A DNA stretch of 64,000 bases from Sphingomonas qomolangmaensis. Lineage in GTDB: Bacteria; Pseudomonadota; Alphaproteobacteria; Sphingomonadales; Sphingomonadaceae. The notes below the pieces were generated by a model, which saw only the letters and a list, made by a program, of their open reading frames with translations, had not been told where the DNA came from and ran no database searches. The translations under genes and the position numbers were made by a program. Every line of letters begins with the position of its first letter. The first letter of the stretch is position 1. The stretch is from the NCBI RefSeq assembly GCF_024496245.1, contig NZ_CP101740.1, forward strand, positions 992,001 to 1,056,000. The letters are read 5' to 3'. Positions 9,994-18,543 of the stretch are shown here, one piece after another.

Positions 9994-12900
9994 GCGGTTT
10001 CTCCGGGCGCGATGCGCCAAATGCGATAGGGGTGATCGGGATCGAGGCGGATGTGCTGGGTCTTGCCGTGCCAGTCGAAGCGATGGCCCTCGGCGAGGTC
10101 TTCGACCGCGATGCTCGCGGTGTCCGACAGACCGAACTCCCACAAAGGCACCTCGAAATCGGCTTCCTGCGGGTTGTGTGGATCGAGGCTGACCATCACC
10201 AGGATCATGTCGGCGCCGTCGGGCGCAGGCTTGGCGTAGTAAATGATCCGCTCGTTGTGCGCGGCATAGAAGCGCGTGTTCAGATGCGTCTGCAGCGCTG
10301 GATAAGCGCGGCGCAGGCGGTTGAGCAGCGTGATGTCGGCGATGATGTTGCCAGGCGCGGTCCAGTCGCGCTGGCGAATCTCGTACTTCTCCGAATCGAG
10401 ATATTCTTCCTTGCCCGGCACCGGCGCGGCCTCGCACAGCTCGAACCCCGAATAGACGCCGAACAGCCCCGACAGCGTCGCCGCGAGCACCGCGCGGATG
10501 CGGAAGCCCGGACGCCCCGATGTCTGCAGGAACAGCGGGTTGATGTCGGGGGTGTTGACGAAGAAATGCGGCCGGTAGAATTCCTTGGGCGGCGTCGTCG
10601 TCAGCTCGATGATGTAGTCGGTCAGCTCGGCCTTCTCATCGCGCCAGGTGAAATAGGTGTAGCTTTGCGAGAAGCCTACCTTGGCCAGCCGGTACATCAT
10701 CGCTGGCTTGGTGAAGGCTTCGGCGAGGAAGATCGCCTCGGGATGCCGCGCGCGGACATCGCCGATCATCCACTCCCAGAACGGCAGCGTCTTGGTGTGC
10801 GGATTATCAACGCGGAAGGTCTTCACCCCGCGCTCGATCCACAGCAGCACCACGTCGCGCAGCGCGGTCCACAGCCCAGGCACCGCGTCCTTGGCGTAAA
10901 ATTCGACGTTGACGATATCCTGGTATTTCTTGGGCGGATTCTCGGCGTATTTCATCGACCCGTCGGGCCGCCAGGCGAACCAGCCCGGATGCTCCTTGAG
11001 CCACGGGTGATCGGGCGAACACTGGATCGCGAAATCGAGCGCGATCTCGAGCCCGTGACCGCGCGCGGCATCTACCAGCCGGAGGAAGTCCTCGAGGCTG
11101 CCCAGTTCGGGATGGATCGCGTCATGCCCGCCCTCGGGCGCGCCGATCGCATAGGGGCTGCCCGGATCTCCAGGCGCAGGCGTCAGCGTGTTGTTCGGCC
11201 CCTTGCGGTTGGCGGTGCCGATCGGGTGGATCGGCGGGAAATACAGCGTGTCGAACCCCATGTCGCGGATCGCGGGCACGCGCGGGATGACATCGTCGAA
11301 GCTGCCATGCTGCCCTGGCACGGTCGATTGCGAGCGCGGGAACAGTTCGTACCAGCTCGAAAAGCGCGCGGTCAGCCGCTCGGCATCGACCGGCTGGACA
11401 GGCGAGCGCAACCGGTGCGGGCGTTCATCGGCACGCCCCATCGCCGTGGCGAGTTCGTCCGACAGCAGCAGCGCCGCATTATCGTCGCGCTTCAGGCTGG
11501 TGGCGAACTTGCCCAGCTCCTTCTTGGGCGACCCCTTCGACCGGTCGCGCGCCTGCTCGACCAGCAGCCGCCCCTCGGCATGATCGACCGATGTCGCCAC
11601 CCCGGCGTCAAGCTTCTTCCGGAAATCGCGCGTGAAGCCACCAAAGCGGTCGAGCCACGCCTCGATCACGAACTCATGCCGACCCATCCGCGTAGTGGCG
11701 AAGCTCGCCTGCCAGCGCAGGTTCGGCAGTTCCGCCATCGGCACCGCAGACCATTCGCTGGCGTCGGCCGCGCGCCACAACAGTTCTACCGCGAGCTGTT
11801 CATGCCCGTCGGCGAAGACCGTCGCGTCGACGGTGATCGCCTCGCCGACGACGCGCTTGACGGGAAACCCGCCTTCGACGATCGGCGACACATCCTCGAT
11901 CACCAGACGAGCGGTCTGCGCCGCCGCCGCCGCGCCATTGGCGGCGGAGTTCAGCAGGATCGGCTTCGCGCGATCGGCGGTTGTCATTCGTACTTCCCCG
12001 GGTTGCAGTTCGACGAACGCTTCATCGCCGAAGCGCTCGAAGGCGGCCCCCGCTGCCGACAGCAGGTCGGACGACGCCGGCGCGGGCTGCGTCTTGGCGG
12101 TCATGTTGATCAGAACCAGCATCGCCGCGCCGCAATCACGAACGTCGCTCGTGTCGGCGCGCAGGAACGCGGCTACCGCGCTCGCCGCGCCGTTGAGCCG
12201 TCGCATCTCGCCGGCGAAAGCCCCCGCCTGGCGAACGACATCGACCGCGCGCTTGGCGAGGTCGGGACAGCGCGCCAGAATATCGAGCGGCACGATAAGC
12301 CCGTCCGACAGCGCGGCGGCGGCGTTGAGGCTGCGCGCGATATCCGCGTCGGCGAGCTGCCCCGGTGATGGCTCGGCAATCAGCGCCGCAGCCGAACCCT
12401 GCCGCTCCTCGACCAACCGGGACGCTCGAAGATCACAAGCGCCGAACGACGACACCACGCCGTCGAGCCCGGTGTTCACCAGCGCCTGCGGGCCAGCCGC
12501 GGCCCGTGCGATCGTCATCACGTCGGGCTTGTGCCCCCGCAATTGCGCAACCAGCGCGGTCAGAAATTCGGGCGCGATCCGGTCGGCATCGATAAAGCGA
12601 AACCCCCGCGCGCCGACATCGAGCAGCTCGATCAGCCGGTCGGCGATCGCCGGCAGCAACGCATCGATCGCGCCCTCGGCCCGCAGCCGCGCCCGCGCTT
12701 CGCCCGAAGCTGGCATCGAAACGCGCGGATCGACCGGCCCCTCGCGGCCGGTGCTCCGCCGCAATGCGAAAAACGCCGGGTGCTGCGCCACCAAAGGATG
12801 CTCGATCGGAAACCGCGCCAGGTCGATATCGAGCAGCAGTGCCAGTCCGGCATCTGCGCACCGGCGCTGCAACCCCACGGGCAGGCCACTGTCGGCGCCG

Positions 12901-13043
12901 AAAGCCCCCTGCGTCGGCCAAAGCAACGCGCCGAATCCTGCCGCGGCTCCTGCCGTCAACGCGCCTACATCTATTCGATCGACCTCCGCACTAGCGTCCG
13001 AAGGGGCAGAAAGGATGCAGGTCGTTCGTAACAGCAAGGGCAA
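9990..13043 (-). CDS. glgE: alpha-1,4-glucan:maltose-1-phosphate maltosyltransferase with N-terminal extension
   Basis: GlgE extends alpha-1,4-glucans with maltosyl units from maltose 1-phosphate. The core, about residues 377-1017, starts at TARLVIEDVSPIVEGG and shows nucleophile Asp746 in FRVDNPHTK, acid/base Glu775 in FLAEAFTKP, and Asp833 in NTPDINP. Typical actinobacterial GlgE is about 660-700 residues; this one is 1017 because of roughly 375 extra N-terminal residues resembling an eroded GH13 barrel (FFALRR near 91-96, GFRFIDADRI near 147-156). The start is uncertain: TTG at 13043 lies only one base from a GGAG, whereas TTG at 13037 has better spacing. It heads the coupled operon with treS, glgB, glgX, treZ and malQ. 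Confidence 0.93.
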   Translation of the reverse strand: MPLLLRTTCILSAPSDASAEVDRIDVGALTAGAAAGFGALLWPTQGAFGADSGLPVGLQRRCADAGLALLLDIDLARFPIEHPLVAQHPAFFALRRSTGREGPVDPRVSMPASGEARARLRAEGAIDALLPAIADRLIELLDVGARGFRFIDADRIAPEFLTALVAQLRGHKPDVMTIARAAAGPQALVNTGLDGVVSSFGACDLRASRLVEERQGSAAALIAEPSPGQLADADIARSLNAAAALSDGLIVPLDILARCPDLAKRAVDVVRQAGAFAGEMRRLNGAASAVAAFLRADTSDVRDCGAAMLVLINMTAKTQPAPASSDLLSAAGAAFERFGDEAFVELQPGEVRMTTADRAKPILLNSAANGAAAAAQTARLVIEDVSPIVEGGFPVKRVVGEAITVDATVFADGHEQLAVELLWRAADASEWSAVPMAELPNLRWQASFATTRMGRHEFVIEAWLDRFGGFTRDFRKKLDAGVATSVDHAEGRLLVEQARDRSKGSPKKELGKFATSLKRDDNAALLLSDELATAMGRADERPHRLRSPVQPVDAERLTARFSSWYELFPRSQSTVPGQHGSFDDVIPRVPAIRDMGFDTLYFPPIHPIGTANRKGPNNTLTPAPGDPGSPYAIGAPEGGHDAIHPELGSLEDFLRLVDAARGHGLEIALDFAIQCSPDHPWLKEHPGWFAWRPDGSMKYAENPPKKYQDIVNVEFYAKDAVPGLWTALRDVVLLWIERGVKTFRVDNPHTKTLPFWEWMIGDVRARHPEAIFLAEAFTKPAMMYRLAKVGFSQSYTYFTWRDEKAELTDYIIELTTTPPKEFYRPHFFVNTPDINPLFLQTSGRPGFRIRAVLAATLSGLFGVYSGFELCEAAPVPGKEEYLDSEKYEIRQRDWTAPGNIIADITLLNRLRRAYPALQTHLNTRFYAAHNERIIYYAKPAPDGADMILVMVSLDPHNPQEADFEVPLWEFGLSDTASIAVEDLAEGHRFDWHGKTQHIRLDPDHPYRIWRIAPGETA

Positions 13044-13097
13044 TCTCCGGTAGGGCTGGATACAAGGGTAACCAACCGCCGGTCGAACACGTTCCGA

Positions 13098-14039
13098 CTA
13101 AACTGAACGAAATTCCTGTTCGGCGAAACGCGGCGTCTCCAACGCACGGGCGGCGAGTTCGATCGATCCGAGCGGCCCGGCGTCAGCGCCCAACGCCGGC
13201 GCGACCACCATGGGCTCGTCCGGCAGCTCGAGATAGCCGTTCAGGCTTGACCGCAGCGCTGCCTCGATCCGCGCCAGCAGATGCGGCTGGCCCGAAACCA
13301 CCCCCCCGCCGATCGCGATCCGGCGCGGGCCGGTGGTGCAGAGCAGTGCGTGGCACATCGCCGCGATCGCATCGACCATCGGCACCCACACAGCATCATC
13401 GGGCGCGACGTCGCGCAGCGCACGACCGCCCAGCCGCGCGCGAAGCGCAGTGCCCGATGCCAGCCCCTCGACGCAATCGGGATGGAAAGCGCAGACGCTC
13501 GGGAGCCGGTCGCCAGGCGTTCGCGGCAGCCGCACATGGCCGATCTCGCTATGCCCGATCCCGCGTGTTGGCCGGCCGTGAACGATCAGCCCGACCCCGA
13601 TCCCCGTCCCTACCGTCACATAGGCAAAATCGCCCAAGCCCTGCGCACACCCCCAACGGATTTCGGCGAGCGCGGCGCCGTTGACGTCGGTATCGAGCCC
13701 GGTCGGCACGTCGAAGCGCGAGGTCAGCACCCCCAGCACATCGGCGCCCGACCAGCCGGGCTTGGGGGTGTTGAGGATCTGCCCATACCGCGACGATCGC
13801 GGATCGAGCCCCAGCGGCCCGAACGATGCGATTCCAAGCGCGCCAAAGCCCTGCGTCCGGTGCCACCCCTCGAGCACCGCGACGATCGCCGGCAGCGTCT
13901 CGGCGGGCAGCGTCGTGGCCACGTGATGCTGGTCGAGAATCACGCCAGGGCCGTGCGCCAGCGTCACGATGCATTTGGTGCCGCCAAGCTCGACGCCCGC
14001 CAGCGGCAGCATCGCGGTCGATCGCGCGTCGGATGCCAT
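13098..14039 (-). CDS. ROK family sugar kinase, fructokinase-like
   Basis: A 313-residue ROK kinase. The N-terminal phosphate loop is GVELGGTKC, the catalytic Asp sits in DTDVNGAAL, and the ROK zinc-site cysteines and histidine are in CAFHPDCVEGLASG, the arrangement seen in bacterial fructokinases of this family. It probably phosphorylates fructose or a related hexose in the cytoplasm. ATG at 14039 is preferred over GTG at 14045, because GGGAGG lies 8 bases upstream of the ATG. It is 54 bp upstream of glgE on the same strand, so it may be the first gene of the storage operon, feeding hexose phosphate or removing a hexose. Exact substrate is not shown by the sequence. Confidence 0.8.
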   Translation of the reverse strand: MASDARSTAMLPLAGVELGGTKCIVTLAHGPGVILDQHHVATTLPAETLPAIVAVLEGWHRTQGFGALGIASFGPLGLDPRSSRYGQILNTPKPGWSGADVLGVLTSRFDVPTGLDTDVNGAALAEIRWGCAQGLGDFAYVTVGTGIGVGLIVHGRPTRGIGHSEIGHVRLPRTPGDRLPSVCAFHPDCVEGLASGTALRARLGGRALRDVAPDDAVWVPMVDAIAAMCHALLCTTGPRRIAIGGGVVSGQPHLLARIEAALRSSLNGYLELPDEPMVVAPALGADAGPLGSIELAARALETPRFAEQEFRSV

Positions 14040-14137
14040 GGTCACGCCCTCCCCTGCCCGGCCGATCCGAAGCGCGCCGATGATCGCCGCGCGATGTTCG
14101 CGCTATTTCGCCGGCGTGCAACCCGCCCGAAACGACG

Positions 14138-14169
14138 GAAGCCCGACCCTCTTGCGAGGGCCGGGCTTC
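14138..14169 (-). terminator. hairpin terminator of tRNA-Asp
   Basis: On the minus strand, directly downstream of the tRNA, a 14-bp stem (GAAGCCCGGCCCTC with GAGGGTCGGGCTTC, one G-U pair) is closed by a four-base GCAA loop of the GNRA type. Only a weak T-rich stretch follows. Position and stem strength fit a terminator that separates the tRNA from the ROK kinase operon. Confidence 0.75.
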
Positions 14170-14186
14170 GATAAATGCTCACCGAG

Positions 14187-14263
14187 TGGCGCGAGTGACG
14201 GGGCTCGAACCCGCGACCTCCGGCGTGACAGGCCGGCACTCTAACCAACTGAGCTACACCCGC
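14187..14263 (-). tRNA. tRNA-Asp (GUC)
   Basis: Minus-strand cloverleaf of 77 nt including encoded CCA. The acceptor stem pairs GCGGGTG with CACTCGC (one G-T), the D arm reads GCTCAGTTGGTTAGAGT, the anticodon loop CTGTCAC gives anticodon GTC between arms GCCGG and CCGGA-like strands, and the T arm contains GGTTCGAGCC. Discriminator G73 is as expected for tRNA-Asp. A hairpin terminator follows. Confidence 0.97.
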
Positions 14264-14306
14264 TTGCTCGGTGAGGAGGCGCGTCTAACCGGGCCTCGCA
14301 GGGGTG

Positions 14307-15551
14307 TCAACTCGATTGCTCGCGCTTTTGCACAAAGGCTGTGGATGAACGCGGCGGCTCCTTCACCAGCGTGCCGTGTTCGAACAGGAAACCGGCGATG
14401 TCGGGCTTGCCCGCGGCCTTGAGGACGGTCTGGATGATGATCAGCAGCGGCACCGCCAGCAGCGCACCGGTAGTGCCCCACACCCAGCCCCAGAAGCTCA
14501 AGGACACCAGGATCATGATGGGGTTGATCGTCAGCCGGTGGCCAACGATCAGCGGGGTGATCGCATTCGCCTCGATCAGATGCGCGCCGACCATGATGAT
14601 CGCGGGCAGCGATGCCAGCCAGATATCGTCATAGGTCATTAGTCCGCCCAGCGCGAGCAGCAGCGCCGCCATCACCGGCCCGAAATAGGGGATGTAGTTG
14701 AGCAGCGCGACGATCCCGCCCCACATCAACGGCGTCGGCATGCCGATGACGTACAGCGCGGCGGCGACGATCAGCCCGAGCAGCAGGTTGATGACGGTGA
14801 TCGTCCCCAGATAGGCCGAGGTGTCGTCGACCACGTCCTGGATCACCCGCGCGGTGGCGATCGCGCCGCCGAAGCTCGTCCGGCTGGTGATCGCGTTGCG
14901 CCGCAGCCGCGTCCAGCCGCTCAGGAAGAAATAGATCACCAGGATCGCGAAGAACATCTCGATGATCGCCGAGGGCGCCGAGGTGCCGACCAGGTCGAGC
15001 AGCCCGGTCGGCGGCGCGGCGGTGGTCACCTCGGCGGTCTTGCGCGCCGGCGCGGTCGCGAAATTCTCGATCGTCCGGTTCACGAAGCGCTCGGCGTTCG
15101 AATAGAAATCGATCAGCGGCGCGATGTTCGACTGAATCTGCTCGATCCGCTCGGGCAGGATCCGCACCCATTGCCAAGCCGGCACGACGATCGAGGCGAG
15201 CGCGCCATTGGCGACCCCCAGGAACAGGATGACGCAGGTCAGCGACGCCAGCGGCGCGGGCACCCGTCGGCGCTCGAGCCATTCGAGCAACGGCACCAGC
15301 GCGATCGCGATCACGATCGCTGCGGTGAGCGGCATGAAGAATTCGGACCCTGCCTTGAGCGCGAAGGGAATCGCCAGGAACAACCCCACCCCCGCCATCA
15401 GCGTGAGCGCGGCGAGCAACCGGTCGCGCCGCATCGGTTCGTCGGGTACCTCTTCTTCGGCGGCTGCAACAGCGAGGGTGCCGGGGACCGCGACGGGGTC
15501 GGTCGGCTGTTCCGCAAAAGCGGGTTCGGCGGGCGGGGAAAGATTGTTCAC
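14307..15551 (-). CDS. AI-2E family transporter (PerM/YdiK type permease)
   Basis: A 414-residue inner-membrane protein with the AI-2E_transport architecture. Hydrophobic segments cluster at about 43-95 (LAALTLMAGVGLFLAIPFAL and following), near 100-130, then a soluble stretch around 140-200, and a block of four or five segments from about 205 to 385 containing GLIVAAALYVIG, PLMWGGIVALLNYIPYFGP and the family signature. The N-terminus is an acidic, alanine-rich tail and the C-terminus is polar. Start is GTG at 15551 (first methionine-equivalent). Some members export AI-2 or sodium/protons; the substrate here is unknown. It stands alone, between tRNA-Asp and a palindromic repeat. Confidence 0.85.
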   Translation of the reverse strand: MNNLSPPAEPAFAEQPTDPVAVPGTLAVAAAEEEVPDEPMRRDRLLAALTLMAGVGLFLAIPFALKAGSEFFMPLTAAIVIAIALVPLLEWLERRRVPAPLASLTCVILFLGVANGALASIVVPAWQWVRILPERIEQIQSNIAPLIDFYSNAERFVNRTIENFATAPARKTAEVTTAAPPTGLLDLVGTSAPSAIIEMFFAILVIYFFLSGWTRLRRNAITSRTSFGGAIATARVIQDVVDDTSAYLGTITVINLLLGLIVAAALYVIGMPTPLMWGGIVALLNYIPYFGPVMAALLLALGGLMTYDDIWLASLPAIIMVGAHLIEANAITPLIVGHRLTINPIMILVSLSFWGWVWGTTGALLAVPLLIIIQTVLKAAGKPDIAGFLFEHGTLVKEPPRSSTAFVQKREQSS

Positions 15552-15619
15552 CCGGCAACCCTAGCGCGATTGCGGGGACGTGTAATCCTGGTTCGATTGC
15601 GGAAGGGATTTCCCCCACC

Positions 15620-15739
15620 CCGTTCGTCCTGAGTAGGTGCTGAGCTTGGCGAAGACCCGTATCGAAGGACATTGCCCCAAGCGAGCGATCCTTCGATACG
15701 CCCCTTCGCCTTCGCTCAGTGGCTACTCAGGACGAACGG
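15620..15739. repeat. palindromic repeat, family A, copy 1
   Basis: A 120-bp nested palindrome. The outer arms are a perfect 17-bp inverted repeat (CCGTTCGTCCTGAGTAG at 15620-15636 with its complement at 15723-15739); inner arms CGTATCGAAGGA and TCCTTCGATACG form a second stem. It lies between the divergent AI-2E permease and glpK. A second, one-mismatch copy is at 29153-29302. Confidence 0.93.
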
Positions 15740-15794
15740 TTGTGGTTTTGCCAATACCATTGGCCGCCGCCGCCCGTACCGCTAGCCTCCCCCG

Positions 15795-17264
15795 ATGTCC
15801 GACTACATCCTCGTCATCGACGCCGGCACCACCTCGACCCGCGCGATGCTGTTCGCGCGCGACGGCGGTTGCCACGCCGCCACCGCCGCCGACATCACCC
15901 AGCATTATCCCCGGCCCGGCCATGTCGAGCACGACGCCGATGAAATCTGGCAGCGCTCGCTCGGCGTAGCCCGAGCGATGGTCGAGCGCGCCGGTGGCCC
16001 CGATCGGATCGCCGCGATCGGCATCGCCAACCAGCGTGAGACGATCGTGTTCTGGGACCGCGACACCGGCGAACCATTGGCGCCTGCGATCGTCTGGCAG
16101 GACCGCCGCACCGCGGCGATGTGCCGCACCTGGCGCGAGGCGGGCGAGGAGCCCGGCGTCCAGGCGCGGACCGGGCTGCTGCTCGATCCCTATTTCTCGG
16201 GCACCAAGATCGCCTGGGCGCTCGAGCATTGGCCGCAACTGCGCGCGGCGGGGGAGCGGCTGGCGATCGGGACGGTCGAGAGCTGGCTGGTGTGGAAGCT
16301 CACCCATGGCGAGCATATCACCGACGCCACCAACGCCTCGCGCACCTTGTTGATGGCGCTGGGCAGCGGCAGCTGGGACGACGGGCTGATCGACCTGTTC
16401 GGCGTGCCGCGCGCCGCGCTGCCGCGCATCGTCGACAACGCCGGTCAGCTCGCCGAAACGAGCCTGTTGGGCGGGCTGATCGCGATCTGCGGCATGGCGG
16501 GCGACCAGCAGGCTGCGACGATCGGCCAGGCCTGCCTCACCCCCGGCCAGAGCAAGGCGACCTTCGGCACCGGCGCCTTCGTGCTCGCCAATTGCGGCCA
16601 CACCCCGCCCACCTCGCGCCACCGGCTGCTCGCCACCGTCGGGTGGCAGCTCGGCGGCCGGCGGACCTATGCGCTCGAAGGATCGGTGTTCGTCGCGGGC
16701 AGCCTGATCCAGTGGCTGCGCGATTCGCTCCAGATCATCGCAAGCGCCGACGAAACCGAAGCGCTAGCGCGATCGGTGCCCGACAATGGCGGCGTCTACC
16801 TCGTGCCCGCGCTCGCAGGCATCGGCGCGCCATGGTGGGAGCCCGCCGCGCGCGCCGCGATCACCGGGCTCAGCTTCGCCACCGGCCGCGCGCATCTGGT
16901 GCGCGCCGCGCTCGAGGCGATGGCGCACCAGAGCCACGACCTGAAAACCGCCTTCGCCGCCGACGGCGCCGATTGGGCGACGCTGCGGATCGATGGCGGC
17001 ATGGTGGCGAACGACTGGATGGCGCAGGATCTGGCCGACATGCTCGGGCTGCCGGTCGAGCGGCCGGGCTTCACCGAAACCACTGCGCTGGGTGCAGCGA
17101 TGCTTGCCGGCGTCGGCTGCGGCTGGTTCGCGACGCTCGTCGAAGCCGCGGCGATGCGTGGCCGTGTCGAAACCTTCACCCCCGCGCTCGACGAGGATGT
17201 GCGCCAGGCACGACTCGACGGCTGGCGCATCGCGATGCGGCAGGTGATCGAGCCGCGCCGCTAA
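15795..17264 (+). CDS. glpK: glycerol kinase
   Basis: A 489-residue FGGY kinase that phosphorylates glycerol to sn-glycerol 3-phosphate. The N-terminal phosphate motif is DAGTTSTRAMLF; the substrate-binding motif is NQRETIVFWDRDTGEPLAPA, followed by IVWQDRRTA; DPYFSGTK and CGMAGDQQAA (catalytic Asp) and FGTGAFVL complete the family signature. Length is close to the usual 495-505. It has its own start just after a palindromic repeat and no glpF or glpD partner nearby, so it appears to be a single-gene unit. No sign of damage. Confidence 0.95.
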   Translation: MSDYILVIDAGTTSTRAMLFARDGGCHAATAADITQHYPRPGHVEHDADEIWQRSLGVARAMVERAGGPDRIAAIGIANQRETIVFWDRDTGEPLAPAIVWQDRRTAAMCRTWREAGEEPGVQARTGLLLDPYFSGTKIAWALEHWPQLRAAGERLAIGTVESWLVWKLTHGEHITDATNASRTLLMALGSGSWDDGLIDLFGVPRAALPRIVDNAGQLAETSLLGGLIAICGMAGDQQAATIGQACLTPGQSKATFGTGAFVLANCGHTPPTSRHRLLATVGWQLGGRRTYALEGSVFVAGSLIQWLRDSLQIIASADETEALARSVPDNGGVYLVPALAGIGAPWWEPAARAAITGLSFATGRAHLVRAALEAMAHQSHDLKTAFAADGADWATLRIDGGMVANDWMAQDLADMLGLPVERPGFTETTALGAAMLAGVGCGWFATLVEAAAMRGRVETFTPALDEDVRQARLDGWRIAMRQVIEPRR

Positions 17265-17332
17265 GCTTTCGGTGATCTTTCCGCGCTACGGTGCGTTTTC
17301 GTACGCCGCGTATTCCCGCGAAGGAGCGCACC

Positions 17333-17650
17333 ATGCGCAACACCGCAGACGAACCGAGCGAACAGCGCGCCCATTGCCGACTCTCGCTGTCGGCACAGGG
17401 CCGTATTTCCGAACCCTATCAGGGGCAGCACTCGGTCGAGCTGCTCGATATCTCGGCGAGCGGCGCACGGATCGCCACGTTCCGCCAGTTCCAGGTCGGC
17501 CAGGCGATCTATGTGACGATCGACAAGCTGCAGGCGATCAAATGCGACGTTCGCTGGGTGAAGCCCGGCGAGATCGGGGTCAGCTTCGATCGCCCGCTGC
17601 ACGTATCGGTGGTCGATCACATCGCCGCCGCCAACCGCGCGCGGCGTTGA
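17333..17650 (+). CDS. PilZ domain protein
   Basis: A small cytoplasmic protein of about 105 residues consisting almost only of a PilZ domain, which usually binds cyclic di-GMP. The RxxxR-like segment (EQRAHCRLSLSA) is followed by LLDISASGARI, the D/NxSxxG signature, and the barrel strand CDVRWVKPGEIGVSFDRPL. The first arginines are spaced as R-A-H-C-R, so binding is plausible. The start at ATG 17333 is chosen because AAGGAG lies 6 bases upstream; the frame opens earlier but without a binding site. The next gene is an EAL phosphodiesterase, so receptor and c-di-GMP-degrading enzyme are neighbours. Confidence 0.85.
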   Translation: MRNTADEPSEQRAHCRLSLSAQGRISEPYQGQHSVELLDISASGARIATFRQFQVGQAIYVTIDKLQAIKCDVRWVKPGEIGVSFDRPLHVSVVDHIAAANRARR

Positions 17651-17671
17651 ACTGCCTCTATCAAGCGGCCT

Positions 17672-17693
17672 CGGTTGGTGACATGACTAACCG
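17672..17693. promoter_or_regulatory. imperfect inverted repeat upstream of the EAL gene
   Basis: CGGTTGGT and ACTAACCG (8-bp arms, one mismatch) flank GACATG, about 80 bp before the EAL start. It could be an operator for the EAL gene or a small hairpin after the PilZ gene. No regulator is identified. Confidence 0.3.
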
Positions 17694-17775
17694 AACCTTT
17701 GCCAAACAACGCGCCAATTTCACGGCTCGTTAGCTTTCGCCCCCTAAACACGAGCACCCACAGAGAGGACAGAGC

Positions 17776-18543
17776 GTGCCGGCTGGTTGTCAGGGTTGCA
17801 AATCGGAACGCCATACCATGGACCTTGCCATGGCGTTCCAGCCGATCGTTGATGCGCAGACCGGCGACGTGTTCGCCTATGAGGCGCTAGTGCGCGGTAC
17901 CGACGGCGCGGGCGCTGCCGAGGTGCTGGCGCGCGTCACCGACGAAAACCGCTATTCGTTCGACCAGCAATGCCGGGTCGCCGCGATCGAAGGCGCGGTC
18001 GCCGCGGGCATTCTCGACACCGACGCGCGGCTTTCGATCAATTTTCTCCCCAACGCCGTCTATTCTCCCGCGGCCTGCATCCAGCTCACGCTCGAAACCG
18101 CCGCGGCTACGGGCTTTCCACCCGAACGGCTGATCTTCGAGTTCACCGAGGGCGAGGAGATGACCGACACCGACCATGTCCAGCATATCGTCGAAAGTTA
18201 TCGCAAGATGGGCTTCGCCACCGCGACCGACGATTTCGGCGCGGGCCATGCCGGGTTGGCGCTGCTCGCCAAATTCCAGACCGATATCATCAAGCTCGAC
18301 ATGGAACTGATCCGCAATCTCGACGCCAGCGTGCCGCGCCGGTTAATCGTCGAGGGTGTCGTGCGCATCGCCGCCTCGCTCGATATCACCGTGATCGCCG
18401 AGGGGGTCGAGACTCCGGCCGAATACGCCGCAATCCGCGCCCTGGGTATCCGCTACATCCAGGGCTATCTGCTCGCGCGGCCCGGTTTTCGCGAGCTGCC
18501 CGCGGTCACGCTGCCCGACGCCGTCTACGCCGCGGTAGCCTGA
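17776..18543 (+). CDS. EAL domain cyclic di-GMP phosphodiesterase
   Basis: A single-domain EAL protein of 255 residues that would hydrolyse c-di-GMP to pGpG. The catalytic set looks intact: EALVRG, INFLPN, FEFTEGEE, TDDFGAGHAG (two metal-binding Asp), IKLDMELIR with the catalytic Lys, VIAEGVET and YIQGYLLARP. There is no sensor domain, only a short N-terminal segment with CQGC. The start is GTG at 17776 with GAGAGGA upstream. It lies between a PilZ gene and a two-partner secretion adhesin locus; control of the adhesin by c-di-GMP is an inference from position only. Confidence 0.9.
   Translation: MPAGCQGCKSERHTMDLAMAFQPIVDAQTGDVFAYEALVRGTDGAGAAEVLARVTDENRYSFDQQCRVAAIEGAVAAGILDTDARLSINFLPNAVYSPAACIQLTLETAAATGFPPERLIFEFTEGEEMTDTDHVQHIVESYRKMGFATATDDFGAGHAGLALLAKFQTDIIKLDMELIRNLDASVPRRLIVEGVVRIAASLDITVIAEGVETPAEYAAIRALGIRYIQGYLLARPGFRELPAVTLPDAVYAAVA

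Noticed and set aside
6955..10029. A very long open frame on the plus strand antisense to treS (over 1000 codons)
   Set aside because: High GC gives long antisense frames. The product is rich in Arg/His/Gln with no recognisable domain, while the minus strand encodes a complete TreS-maltokinase.
10032..12368. Antisense frame to glgE on the plus strand
   Set aside because: No domain or ribosome-binding site; codon bias follows the minus strand.
15620..15739. Insertion sequence or transposon ends
   Set aside because: Terminal inverted repeats are present but no transposase frame lies between them; total length of 120 bp is too short for an autonomous element.
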